Shown here piece after piece: positions 20,577-31,693 of a DNA stretch of 64,000 bases. The number at the start of each line of letters is the position of its first letter. Positions within the stretch are counted from its first letter, which is position 1. The stretch covers positions 29,229,064-29,293,063 of the forward strand of contig OX459095.1 in the NCBI GenBank assembly GCA_949775045.1. Reading direction: 5' to 3'. This DNA comes from Metridium senile. Lineage: Eukaryota > Cnidaria > Anthozoa > Actiniaria > Metridiidae. Both the position numbers and the translations under genes were made by a program. The notes beneath the pieces were generated by a model. The model did not search any database. It was not told the DNA's origin and saw only the letters and a list, made by a program, of their open reading frames with translations.

Positions 20577-22964
20577 TAAACATTACATTGCTTGTACATT
20601 ACATTGCTAATACATTACAATGCTACTATATTACATAAAATTGCATTACATTACATTTCTAGTACATTACATTGCTAGTACATTACATTGCTAGTACATT
20701 ACATTGCTAGTGCATTACATTGCTAGTACATTACATTGCTAGTACATTACATTGCTAGTGCATTACATTGCTAGTACATTACATTGCTAGTACATTACAT
20801 TGCTAGTACATTACATTGCTAGTACATTACATTGCTAGTACATTACATTGCTAGTGCATTACATTGCTAGTACATTACATTGCTAGTACATTACATTGCT
20901 AGTACATTACATTGCTAGTACATTACATTGCTAGTACATTACATTGCTAGTGCATTACATTGCTAGTACATTACATTGCTAGTACATTACATTGCTAGTA
21001 CATTACATTGCATTACATTACATTGCTAGTACATTACGATGCTAGTACATTACGATGCTAGTACATTACATTGCTAGTACATTACATTGCTAGTACATTA
21101 CATTGCTAGTACATTACATTGCTAGTACATTACATTGCTAGTACATTACATTGCTAGTACATTACATTGCTAGTACATTACATTGCTAGTACATTACATT
21201 GCTAGTACATTACATTGCTAATACATTACATTAATAGTACATTACATTGCTAGTACATTACATTGCTAGTACATTACATTGCTAGTACATTACATTGCTA
21301 GTACATTACATTGCTAGTACATTACATTGCTAGTACATTACATTGCTAGTACATTACATTGCTAGTACATTACATTGCTAGTACATTACATTGCTAGTAC
21401 ATTACATTGCTAGTACATTACATTGCTAGTACATTACATTGCTAGTACATTACATTGCTAGTGCATTACATTGCTAGTACATTACATTGCTAGTACATTA
21501 CATTGCTAGTACATTACATTGCATTACATTACATTGCTAGTACATTACGATGCTAGTACATTACGATGCTAGTACATTACATTGCTAGTACATTACATTG
21601 CTAGTACATTACATTGCTAGTACATTACATTGCTAGTACATTACATTGCTAGTACATTACATTACATTGCTAGTACATTACATTGCTAATACATTACATT
21701 AATAGTACATTACATTGCTAGTACATTACATTGCTAGTACATTACATTGCTAGTACATTACATTGCTAGTACATTACATTGCTAGTACATTACATTGCTA
21801 GTACATTACATTGCTAGTACATTACATTGCTAGTACATTACATTGCTAGTACATTACATTGCTAGTACATTACATTGCTAGTACATTACATTGCTAGTAC
21901 ATTACATTGCTAGTACATTACATTGCTAGTACATTACATTGCTAGTACATTACATTGCTAGTGCATTACATTGCTAGTACATTACATTGCTAGTACATTA
22001 CATTGCTAGTACATTACATTGCATTACATTACATTGCTAGTACATTACGATGCTAGTACATTACGATGCTAGTACATTACATTGCTAGTACATTACATTG
22101 CTAGTACATTACATTGCTAGTACATTACATTGCTAGTACATTACATTGCTAGTACATTACATTGCTAGTACATTACATTGCTAGTACATTACATTGCTAG
22201 TACATTACATTGCTAATACATTACATTAATAGTACATTACATTGCTAGTACATTACATTGCTAGTACATTACATTGCTAGTACATTACATTGCTAGTACA
22301 TTACATTGCTAGTACATTACATTGCTAGTACATTACATTGCTAGTACATTACATTGCTAGTACATTACATTGCTAGTACATTACATTGCTAGTACATTAC
22401 ATTGCTAGTACATTACATTGCTAGTACATTACATTGCTAGTACATTACATTGCTAGTACATTACATTGCTAGTGCATTACATTGCTAGTACATTACATTG
22501 CTAGTACATTACATTGCTAGTACATTACATTGCATTACATTACATTGCTAGTACATTACGATGCTAGTACATTACGATGCTAGTACATTACATTGCTAGT
22601 ACATTACATTGCTAGTACATTACATTGCTAGTACATTACATTGCTAGTACATTACATTGCTAGTACATTACATTACATTGCTAGTACATTACATTGCTAA
22701 TACATTACATTAATAGTACATTACATTGCTAGTACATTACATTGCTAGTACATTACATTGCTAGTACATTACATTGCTAGTACATTACATTGCTAGTACA
22801 TTACATTGCTAGTACATTACATTGCTAGTACATTACATTGCTAGTACATTACATTGCTAGTACATTACATTGCTAGTACATTACATTGCTAGTACATTAC
22901 ATTGCTAGTACATTACATTGCTAGTACATTACATTGCTAGTACATTACATTGCTAGTACATGAA
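20577..22964. repeat. 2.4-kb satellite, 16-bp unit CATTACATTGCTAGTA
   Basis: There are about 150 units. Variants (GTGCATT, TTACGATG, TGCTAATACATTACATTAATAG, and a shortened CATTGCATTACATTACATT junction) recur in the same order. The shortened junction falls near 21007, 21517, 22017 and 22528, so there is a higher-order period of about 500-511 bp, repeated at least three times. Three inverted units lie at about 12325-12380. Not a CRISPR array: there are no unique spacers and the genome is eukaryotic. Confidence 0.95.
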
Positions 22965-23017
22965 ATAACGCTGATCCCTGATCCCATATACAATGTTACG
23001 ACCTTGAAGTAACCAAC

Positions 23018-23356
23018 GTTTTCAAAGGACTCCAGTTTATTGTGCTTCAGATATTAATAGTAAGTCTTTCGAAACCTACATGTTACAATCACCGTTAAAA
23101 TATATTTTAAAGTTAGTTACAATGGATCGATCATACGTAATATTAACCCCGGTGGCTCTCGTTCAGATGAGGAAATCGGAGTTCGTATTGCACAGTAAGT
23201 GCACAGATTTTACAAGCAATCACATGAAGTATCAACTATGACGTCATCACTCTCACCTCGAATTGTGGTACATATTTCTTTCTAACAAAGTTGTTGCTAG
23301 CTAAGGTTCAAGTAAAAAGTCCTTTTATCAAGTGTTCGATCTGTAGTACTATATAC
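23018..23356. other. intronic flank, partly duplicated
   Basis: From about 23150 to 24010 the sequence, VWA exon included, is nearly identical to 29545-30405. The first 130 bases are unique. Confidence 0.7.
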
Positions 23357-23917
23357 CTTGACAAGCCTTATCTTTGATTGTCTGGATAACATTGCTAAGT
23401 TGATTGAAATCTGCAGTCAACACATGATCAGCTTTGGGGTCAGATGCCATCTTCTCCAGGTCCTGCACATTAAAGTTCTTACCAATACCAAGACTGTAGA
23501 TAATAACCCCTGAATCACGTAGTGCTTCGGAAGGGGGACCCACATCGTCGTTTGCTATCCCATCAGTCATCACGATAAGTATACGATTGACATTCTGTCG
23601 AGCAGTGGCATCAAACAGACCCGTTTTGGTAAGTGAGAGTGCTTTTCCAGTGAAAGTTCTCCCTCTGGGATAGGTCGTCGCCTCGATTTGATTGATGACA
23701 CTTTGCTTATCGTTAAACTTATTGAAGTCAAATTCTATTTGGGCATTGGTGGAAAATTTAACGAGTCCTATGTGAGATGCAGATTGCCCAACGATAAATT
23801 CGTTGACCGTTTTCACAATAAAGTCAATACATTTTTTGAAATTTCCTGCTCCTGAGTATTCAATACTTCCAGATACGTCCAATAAGAATCCCAAATCAAC
23901 CTTTGCTGTGCATGCAC
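23357..23917 (-). CDS. VWA-repeat matrix protein, exon 19: fourth VWA domain
   Basis: One exon (561 nt, phase 1 on both sides; acceptor attaatag, donor gtatat) encodes a complete VWA domain of about 186 residues from ACTAKVDLGF to DKACQ. The metal-ion-dependent adhesion site is intact: DVSGS (usually DGSGS), the Thr in RTFTGKAL and the Asp in VMTDG. VWA domains bind protein ligands through that divalent metal in matrix proteins such as matrilins and collagens. By inference this is one of four ligand-binding beads in a secreted adhesive protein. It differs from exon 17 at only three residues. Confidence 0.92.
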
Positions 23918-24095
23918 CTATTAATTCAATTACATTATCAATTAGAAACATGCAAGTTAAAGTTTATTTTAGTTACACTATTTCAAAAACAAACGTTGAT
24001 GATAGATATTAGCAGATCTAAACTCATGCTAACAATTAGCAATCATGCATGTGTTGATGTGTGACATAGCTACATGCTACCAAGCAATCACTAAG

Positions 24096-24402
24096 AGCCC
24101 GGACAAACGGTCTCAACATTTCCTTCAACATCCGTTCGATTTTGTTAAATGGCAATGTTTTAATAAACGCTTTTAAACCCTTTCAACATCAATTCAACAT
24201 CATGCAATTCAACATGTTTCAAAAAACATCATCATCCACCATCATCCACCCGGATGATCCTATTACAAATATTGTTACTTCGACAAATATTGTTACTTCG
24301 ATAAACAATGTTGAAAGAGTTTTTAAAAAAGAGTTTAAACATTGCCATTCAACAAAATCGAACAGATGTTGAAGCAAATGTTGAAACCGTTTGCCCGGGC
24401 CT
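24096..24402. mobile_element. palindromic MITE, 307 bp
   Basis: Inverted ends AGCCCGGACAAACGGT and, inverted, AGGCCCGGGCAAACGGT carry long subterminal inverted 'caacatttccttcaacatcc' arms. TAAG lies outside both ends (24092-24095 and 24403-24406). The middle has two 'aaatattgttacttcga' copies. No ORF. Confidence 0.8.
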
Positions 24403-24768
24403 TAAGCTAGACTATATCGTTGGTTATTTTTATATGCAAGCTTAAACTTCTAGACTAGTGTTTAGTGGATATAATAACGTGTCAAAGTTATTCGCGTAGG
24501 TACTTGGCTCTGAAGAGCTGAAAATAGCGTCGTCCGATCAGCAGACGAACTTAACCGAGAAAAAGTCCGGATGTAACGCATGCTAAGCTTGGACCAGTTT
24601 TATGGTTTAAACTATTGCATGACGTAGTTAATAGAATATAATCGGACACTAAGAATCCAAACATGGCCGGGTACTTTGTTATTGTTTTAAAATCCCTCTG
24701 CTCGCAGGGTGGGGAAATTTCGTCGATTTTCAATGCCGAAATTTGGTCCCGTTGTTCGTTTTAATGTG

Positions 24769-24866
24769 GCAATACGGCATTGACTCGCTCCCTTTTTCAG
24801 GAGCAATACGGCATTGACTAGCTCCCTTTTTCAGGAACAATACGGCATTGACTAGCTCCCTTTTTC
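24769..24866. repeat. three tandem copies of a 33-35-bp unit
   Basis: The unit contains CAATACGGCATTGACTAGCT followed by CCCTTTTTCAGGA. The copies are almost identical. The flanks (24403-24768 and 24867-25241) show no gene. Confidence 0.85.
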
Positions 24867-25241
24867 GATCAGGAGTTAAGGTTTTTGATAAAATAAAGCC
24901 TGGTATATGGATGTTTTGGTAGTGAAAAATGTCAAATGTCATAACAACATTTATATTGCAAAACAGTCCCATTTTTTGACAGAAGACGTCGGACAAACAG
25001 GCTGGATATTTAATTAGAGTAAGGCTTGTAGAAAATCAGAGGAAAATAAAAACATAATAAGCTGCCTTTTTGCTCTCCTCATTGTTAACGTTTCTCGGCC
25101 AACAATCAGTCATTCAATCGAACTTTAAAAAAGTAGTCACATTTACCCAGTCTTTCTAAAACAGGACCACGAAAAATACAGACAACAACTATCATGTATA
25201 CAATATATACAATTCTTAACAACTAATAATCAAATACATAC

Positions 25242-25286
25242 CACCACCCGCTGGAGACTGGGTCGCACTTCCACCTCCACCTCCAC
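25242..25286 (-). CDS. VWA-repeat matrix protein, micro-exon 18 (45 nt)
   Basis: The acceptor 'atttagcag' and donor 'gtatgta' flank 45 bases in phase 1/1 that encode GGGGGGSATQSPAGG. It joins VWA exon 17 to VWA exon 19. Exon 11 (GAGGATQAPTGG) is a clear relative, with related intron sequence on its upstream side. It is a flexible Gly-rich linker. Confidence 0.72.
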
Positions 25287-25383
25287 CTGCTAAATGTAAA
25301 ACCTTAATTAAAATCTTAGCACACTTGAAAACACTTATGCGTTTGAAAACGCTACCCATGTGACCCAATCAAAACGTTTGTAA

Positions 25384-25449
25384 CGTTTGTAACGTTTCAT
25401 CAGCATCGCCTTCACCTCAACCGTCATTATCATCATTAACATTATGATC

Positions 25450-25480
<31 letters not shown>

Positions 25481-25615
25481 CCATAATAATAATCATCTTC
25501 ATCATCAACGCCTTCACCTCAACCGCCATCATCATCATCACCAACGCCACCAATACCTCAACCGTTATCATCATAATCATCATCATCATCATCATCATCC
25601 ATCATCCATCATCAT
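25384..25615. repeat. (CAT)n-rich microsatellite
   Basis: Interrupted CATCAT/CACCAT trinucleotides with repeated 'cgccttcacctcaaccg' inserts. The same inserts occur at 30412-30545, which links these tracts by duplication. Confidence 0.9.
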
Positions 25616-25925
25616 GAGATGCAGGATCCCTGTGGTGAGACATATTTTATATATTGATTTCCATCTTGTTACTTCAACGTATTTGATTGGAAAATGAAAA
25701 ATATCTGTACAGAAACACTATTCTATCATAACATAATTGAAATACTTCTATTATTTCATATTTGACAAAATTAAACAGCTTGGTCATATTTTTCCAATTG
25801 CGGGGTCCCTGTGGTGAGATGATGAAATCAAAGGATGTTCCACTGAAGGGATTTTTTGGGGATTTTTAGCATATTGTTTAGGAAACTTTATCCTAACATA
25901 ATTATAGAGAGAAAAATTATATGCA
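25616..25925 (+). repeat. dispersed repeat, copy 2 of 17637-17945
   Basis: Differs from copy 1 by only a few bases and a one-base indel; abuts the trinucleotide tract. Confidence 0.85.
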
Positions 25926-27892
25926 TTATATTATTTTCTATATTATTTTACGACCAGACGACGCAATTATAAAATATCGAGGAGCTTAAGTTACTTTGAG
26001 AACTGCACATTTAATCATATGAAACTTGTCCTTAACATTTGCTTGTACAATTTCATGCTTTTCGTGTAATTCTTTTACTCTGTTGCAAATAATACCTCCG
26101 ATTCTCGAAAGATACACATTTAAGCTTTACAAAACCATAAAAATAATTTCAATTTTTAAAAAAATGAGTTCGGGTTTTGATGCTTGAAGTTGACAAGTTG
26201 GCCCTATTTTTAGAGAAGATTGTCTAGTGATGATGTATGTATGCCACGTTATTGACCTCTAGCTACGTAATGCGTATCTGTATCCAATTAATTCCAGCAG
26301 ATTTAAAACCGCCAGTAAATTTGGCGCAATTTGATGTATAATACTTGTACTTTCGTTACGATTTAAGCTCGGGTTAAGGCTCACAAAGTTTGCGCGCTGG
26401 TCATTTTTTGCGTCTTGATACTGAATGCGGTCACAGTGAAGGCGCAGAATGAAGGCGAGAATGCAAAGCAAGCTCCATTCGGCAGTAATATTCCTTGGTT
26501 TACGTATGAAATTAACAAATAAACAAATATTATCTTTACCGCGCTTTCTGATAAATCGAAATTAAATAAAAAAACTGAATATATCTATATTTCTTTCAGC
26601 TATTTATTATAATACGAATAATACAAATACTTGGATCATCCTTTCGTCCGGAATACAACTTTCGCTTTATTTCACGGTAAAGTTCTCCATTAATCAAGTA
26701 CGATAGTTTCTGTCCGTAAATGAAGCATTTGATGGTACTTTGTAGGGTTCTAAACGCTGAAAAACTTTGCTCGTATCCCCGTCACTGCAAAACCTCCACT
26801 CATCGTATGAAGTACTGTATCCTACGAAGTGAATTTTAACCTTCTTTTGTGCCTTGTCTACATCTGTGATTATTACAGGATACAGTTTTCGATCTTGATG
26901 TTTCTTTCTTGTATTTTTGGACTTAATAGTTTCAGTAAAAACTTCATTAATAAAGAGTTTTGGTGGCTTTCGCGTATTAATTTCGGCGACTCCATGTTTA
27001 TCACTGAAAGCCGACGCGTGACTGATTTCCCGCGAAATTTGATACTACGGCGCAAGCGCACTAGTGAAATAATGGCCGAGTGTACCTGGACATTAGTGAA
27101 AGCTAAATGTTCACGATGTATGGCAATAAGTTTGATATGGTGTCTTTTTTAACAATTTTATAAAAAAAAGAAAAATACATGAGATGAAAAATTTGTTTTT
27201 CCAGATAACGGACTACAGAATGAAGTTCGTGTTACGAAATAATTCAATAGAGTAAGAAATTCTTGTTTCTAATCATAAGACCTATCAGACAACACATTTC
27301 TGTGCACATTTTGTAACAGCAAAAAAAAACAATTTTCCTATACTAGCTTCACCCGAATGAATTTAAGCATTCGTTGAGAGCATTTTACATATTCTTTTAG
27401 CATATTTGTTGTTAAAAGAGCCGGGAACAGCAGCGGAAGTATCACACAAAAACTTAAGTCCTCCCCTGTTAAAATTACAGCCCTCCCCCTCAAGAAAGTA
27501 GTTTGCTCTCAATTTATGACCATTCGGGGATAAGAGAGTCGTAATTTTTGTCTTACAAGCATGGTACGAAAGCCTAAACAATAGCCTTTTGTTATAAGAG
27601 CTGTGTGATTGGATGTATCATGGCAACCTTGATGGAGGTTCCTACCCAGTGTAGATATAGTTTCGACGGGCGAATGTATGACGTAATATGCTTAAAGTCC
27701 GTGAGAGACTAGGCCTGTATAAAATTAAATTTATTGAAGGCGCCATTTTTAAAATAAAATTCGAGGACGATAAAAGGAATAAAGTCAAGCTACAGGTAAA
27801 TAGTTCATTTACTCATACTTTAGTATATGTTCTATACTAGTTTTAAAGCAAATTATATCTTCGTTCACGAACTTCATTTATCCTATCGCTCA
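25926..27892. other. intronic DNA, no gene seen
   Basis: Frames of 62-107 codons (for example 26829-27152) show no domain, codon bias or splice context I can support. AT-rich. Confidence 0.4.
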
Positions 27893-29440
27893 TGATCAGA
27901 GTGATCGTGAGGCCGCGCATTAAATTTGCCCAGGTTTTTTATTTTTGCAATCTTTAGAACTATTATTGAAGTTATCCCAAAATAACGGACAGCTTCTGAA
28001 TTAAAATACCAAGGCCATTTTCGGACCATCAAAAAAACCTACATTTTCGGTTAAACAGCAACGCCGCCATATTCCTTTCTTTTCAGAGTCTGTGAGATAC
28101 TTGAAAATAATTCTTTTTTTAAATTTGAAAACTGTTTTCGATAGAAGAAATAATCTACTTTGTTTGGTATATTAAAATGTTTTGAAAATTTTTATGCTTG
28201 TAGTGATGTGAATCGCCAAACATACCGATGATTTGCGCTATTTGACGATCGTTTTAGGACCAAAAAGTACCCCTCCCCCTAACTTTTCAACAAAATTTGT
28301 TTTTCGTCTCAAACCACTGGATTCGTTGATAGGGCATAAAACCAAGACTACATGCCGAATTTGGGGCACATCGGCGATCCTACCTGGCCACAACTTCTTG
28401 ATTTGGTCTGATTCTTCGTGAGTTATGAATCGTGTAGGCCCTAACCTCTAACATTTGTTTCAACCCCTGATGATTAGCTTATGGAAGTAGGACTATCGAC
28501 TTATCTTCCCTTCGGTTTTTCTTTCCTTCCAATGTTTATGTATGTTTACGTCCCCTCCTTCCCTCGAGAGAGTCACGTATTTCAACAGGAACTCGAGTTC
28601 ACTTTGCGCTTTCTTCTATTCATATCGTTGGTTTTTATATATGTTATTTACCGGCTGGGAAGTCCGTATAGTGAAAAACTGCCCGAGGTCTTGCATGTAC
28701 GGACCAGAGGGCAGTTTTTCACTATACGGACCGACCTCTAGCCGGTAAATAACTTCTTTCTTTTTTTTATTCTCTCTCTATTATTAATGTGTTTAATAGT
28801 TTACGACGCGCGTTGTTTTCAAATGGCTTCCCAGTAGTTTTACTGAAAAAGAGCGAGTTTTCAGAAACCGGTTTTCATTCAGCCTGTGATGGCTGCCTCG
28901 ACAAACTTACAGAAATTTTAATGCCAAAATGGTTTAAATTACTGCAGCTTTCTTCATCATTCCAAATTAAAGATCGTTTAAAGACAAAGGGTTTTGTTTA
29001 TATCTCAACATCAAAGAAAGTCAAGAAACTAAAAACAGGTTTTACAAAGGATTTTAGCTGACACGAACAAGTGAACCATGCACGATGGATGTTGAAACGA
29101 GTTGTAATTCGTCGGCCTTCACATCAAGAAAAAAGGCTACTGAAGCTTATATATTTTTCGATCAATTATAAGAAATAAGAAATTTAGTCGAAGTCACCGT
29201 CAACGGATGAAGGAATTAATTTGTCTGTGTCGTACTTTATGAAGAAGATGAAAGTTGAAAGCACTAGAATCGCTGACAGGACTTTGAATCAAGCAAATCG
29301 ACCTTTTTCAAGATTGTTTAACATTTTTTACCTCACCATCACTATACTCACATTCTACCTATAAGCATCACTCATCTCGTCATTACAACACCTTTTTTAT
29401 TTAGGTCAATGTTTTTGCACATGGCTTTTTTTACAAAATA
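27893..29440 (+). repeat. second partial copy of the element's right arm and module
   Basis: 27893-28475 matches the right arm (18400-18985), and 28481-29440 matches the module at 18990-19760. It differs by a hairpin insertion at 28672-28822. 29460-29545 matches the reverse complement of 12413-12475. The satellite is absent. It is followed directly by the duplicated VWA segment. Confidence 0.85.
28643..28753. repeat. near-perfect long hairpin
   Basis: GTTATTTACCGGCT at 28643 pairs with AGCCGGTAAATAAC ending at 28753. The arms continue through 'gtccgtatagtgaaaaactg' and its inverse, with a loop near 28690. Copy A retains only the left arm (19155-19185). Confidence 0.85.
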
Positions 29441-29748
29441 AAAAACAATTGATACACTTGCAGGGAACGTTTTGCATACCAATTAAGGGATCCTAAAACA
29501 TCACACAATTTCTCCTTCCAACAAATATACCCACAGCCTATTGCTAGCTTTCGTTCAAATGAGGAAATCGGAGTTCGTAGTGCACAGTAAGTGCACAGAT
29601 TTTACAAGCAATCACATGAAGTATCAACTATGATGTCATCACTCTCACCTCGAATTGTGGTACATATTTGTTTCTAGCAAAGTTGTTGCTAGCTAAGGTT
29701 CAAGTAAAAAGTCCTTTTATCAAATGTTCGATCTGTAGTACTATATAC

Positions 29749-30309
29749 CTTGACAAGCCTTATCTTTGATTGTCTGGATAACATTGCTAAGTTGATTGAA
29801 ATCTGCAGTCACAACATGATCAGCTTTGGGGTCAGATGCCATCTTCTCCAGGTCCTGGACATAAAAATTCTTACCAATACCAAGACTGTAGATAATAACC
29901 CCTGAATCACGTAGTGCTTCGGAAGGGGGACCCACATCGTCGTTTGCTATCCCATCAGTCATCACGATAAGTATACGATTGACATTCTGTCGAGCAGTGG
30001 CATCAAACAGACCCGTTTTGGTAAGTGAGAGTGCTTTTCCAGTGAAAGTTCTCCCTCCGGGATAGGTCGTCGCCTCGATTTGATTGATGACACTTTGCTT
30101 ATCGTTAAACTTATTGAAGTCAAATTCTATTTGGGCATTGGTGGAAAATTTAACGAGTCCTATGTGAGATGCAGATTGCCCAACGATAAATTCGTTGACC
30201 GTTTTCACAATAAAGTCAATACATTTTTTGAAATTTCCTGCTCCTGAGTATTCAATACTTCCAGAGACGTCCAATAAGAATCCCAAATCAACCTTTGCTG
30301 TGCATGCAC
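29749..30309 (-). CDS. VWA-repeat matrix protein, exon 17: third VWA domain
   Basis: 561 nt, phase 1/1, with the same acceptor and donor as exon 19, and nearly identical to it (three residue changes in 186: YPGG for YPRG, NFYV for NFNV, HVVT for HVLT). The metal site DVSGS, the Thr in RTFTGKAL and the Asp in MTDG are conserved. The identity extends into both introns over about 860 bp, so this is a recent segmental copy or has been homogenised by gene conversion. It lies between the Thr/Gln micro-exons and Gly-rich micro-exon 18. Confidence 0.92.
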
Positions 30310-30411
30310 CTATTAATTCAATTACATTATCAATTAGAAACATGCAAGTTAAAGTTTATTTTAGTTACACTATTTCAAAAACAAACGTTGATGATAGATA
30401 TTAGCAGATAT

Positions 30412-30545
30412 ATTACCGTTATCATCATAATCATCATCATCATCATCATCAACGCCTTCACCTCAACCGTCGTCACCATCATCATCACCATTATCATCAT
30501 CGTCATCATCTTCATCATCACCATTATCTCCGCCATCATTTTCTT
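30412..30545. repeat. (CAT)n microsatellite
   Basis: Interrupted CATCAT/CACCAT tract, related to 25384-25615 and to the flank of micro-exon 8 (33841-33900). Confidence 0.85.
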
Positions 30546-30595
30546 GATCACTCTCATCAAGATTTAGGAAAACTCACTTGCAGGCCTTGTAACTA
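30546..30595 (-). pseudogene. relic of a duplicated micro-exon (copy of exon 8)
   Basis: On the minus strand GTTACAAGGCCTGCAAG, then TGAGTTTTCCTAA, aligns with the 3' half of micro-exon 8 and its intron (33881-33915). The 5' half and the acceptor are missing, and the donor GT is displaced to TG. It cannot be spliced as exon 8 is. Confidence 0.6.
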
Positions 30596-30628
30596 GGAGG
30601 AATGCTAGTGGCATGGTGTCGATGTAGT

Positions 30629-30762
30629 GCAGATTTTGTATGACTGTAAAAAGATCAGTGCCGTGTGCGTGCCTTGCCGCGACCGTGGGTTTTCTTTGAC
30701 GTCCCTCGCCGTGCCTTGACCGCGTCCGTGCCGTGAGCTTTTCATAGTCATACGAAATCTGC
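30629..30762. mobile_element. MITE with GTGCC/CCGTGACC-rich core, copy 1
   Basis: Ends GCAGATTTTGTATGACT and, inverted, GCAGATTTCGTATGACT. The interior has 'gccttgccgcgaccgtg'. Same family as 59345-59525. Confidence 0.75.
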
Positions 30763-30984
30763 TCTATGCGTGACACGTGTGAGTGACATGTTCACAATTG
30801 GCCAGAAATGAATCTAAGAGTGCATTGTTTCAAGTACGTGTGGTGTAAAGTTTTACCATTCCTTTCTCTTCCTGGCCACCAGGGAAGGGAACTGAATATA
30901 TGGTAACGCAAAATAACCATTCATGCTATTTTCGTTCATGCAATTTGTGTTAATTCTTCAACTATTTCAATTTAATATTTTTAC

Positions 30985-31026
30985 CTTGAGTTGTTTGAGT
31001 TGTTTGAATAGGAGTTGTTTGAATAG
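30985..31026 (-). CDS. VWA-repeat matrix protein, micro-exon 16 (42 nt)
   Basis: Acceptor 'gttctcag', donor 'gtaaaaa', phase 1/1; encodes IQTTPIQTTQTTQ flanked by split Ala and Gly codons. It is one of five related Thr/Gln exons. Thr-rich linkers like this are likely O-glycosylated. The paralogue is exon 14. Confidence 0.68.
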
Positions 31027-31106
31027 CTGAGAACATGCAATTAAATAGAAAGGTTATAGTTTAAAGATAAATAAAATTGATTAATGAACTAATATACTAT
31101 TTGTAC

Positions 31107-31139
31107 CTTGAGCTGTGATCATGAGAGTTGTTTGAATAG
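31107..31139 (-). CDS. VWA-repeat matrix protein, micro-exon 15 (33 nt)
   Basis: Acceptor 'gttctcag', donor 'gtacaa', phase 1/1; encodes IQTTLMITAQ. The paralogue is exon 13 (IQTTLMITTQ), about 438 bp away in the tandem copy. Confidence 0.66.
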
Positions 31140-31391
31140 CTGAGAACATGCAATAAAATACGAAATTTTCTCTATGCGTGCACGTGTGAGTGACATGTTC
31201 ACAATTGGCCATAAATGAATCTAAGAGTGCATTGTTTCAAGTACGTGTGGTGTAAAGTTTTACCATTCCTTCCTCTTCCTGGCCACCAGGGAAGGGAACT
31301 GAATATATGGTAAAGCAAAATAACCATTCATGCTATTTTCGTTCATGCAATTTGTGTTAATTCTTCAACTATTTTAATTTAATATTTTTAC

Positions 31392-31448
31392 CTTGAGTTG
31401 TTTGAGTTGTTTGAATAGGAGTTGTTTGAATAGGAGTGGTTTGAATAG
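31392..31448 (-). CDS. VWA-repeat matrix protein, micro-exon 14 (57 nt)
   Basis: Same splice signals as exon 16, phase 1/1; encodes IQTTP, IQTTP, then IQTTQTTQ. It is five codons longer than exon 16 because of one extra internal IQTTP copy, so repeat-unit slippage also happens inside the exon. Confidence 0.68.
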
Positions 31449-31544
31449 CTGAGAACATGCAATTAAATAGAAAGGTTATAGTTTAAAAAAAAAATTGATT
31501 AATGATAAATAAAATTGATTAATGAACTAATATACTATTTGTAC

Positions 31545-31577
31545 CTTGAGTTGTGATCATGAGAGTTGTTTGAATAG
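31545..31577 (-). CDS. VWA-repeat matrix protein, micro-exon 13 (33 nt)
   Basis: Acceptor 'gttctcag', donor 'gtacaa', phase 1/1; encodes IQTTLMITTQ. One residue different from exon 15. Confidence 0.66.
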
Positions 31578-31663
31578 CTGAGAACATGCAATAAAATAGA
31601 AAGGTTATATATATAGTTTAGAGATAAATAAAAATGACTAATAAACTAGTATACTATTTGTAC

Positions 31664-31693
31664 CTTTAGTTGTGGGAGTTGTTGTTTGAATAG
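31664..31693 (-). CDS. VWA-repeat matrix protein, micro-exon 12 (30 nt)
   Basis: Acceptor 'gttctcag', donor 'gtacaa', phase 1/1; encodes IQTTTPTTK. It is the first, most diverged, member of the five-exon Thr/Gln series. Confidence 0.65.

Larger units (their letters stand above)
11485..23005. mobile_element. 11.5-kb composite element with long inverted arms
   Basis: GAAGTAATCAAC (11473-11484) and GAAGTAACCAAC (23006-23017) flank the region as a 12-bp direct repeat with one mismatch. Just inside, the ends read ATGGTCGTCACA and, inverted, AAGGTCGTAACA. Both ends also carry 'gatccctgatccca'-type motifs. Inside are inverted arms of about 0.95 kb (12540-13525 and 17985-18985), two damaged minus-strand ORFs, a tRNA-Trp gene, a pentanucleotide tract and a 2.4-kb satellite. 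I infer a large DNA element that inserted in an intron of the VWA gene and later decayed. The superfamily is uncertain; a Polinton-like origin is possible but not shown. Confidence 0.55.

Noticed and set aside
20577..22964. CRISPR-like array
   Set aside because: The 16-bp units run without unique spacers, variants are shared in higher-order blocks, and the surrounding DNA is eukaryotic.
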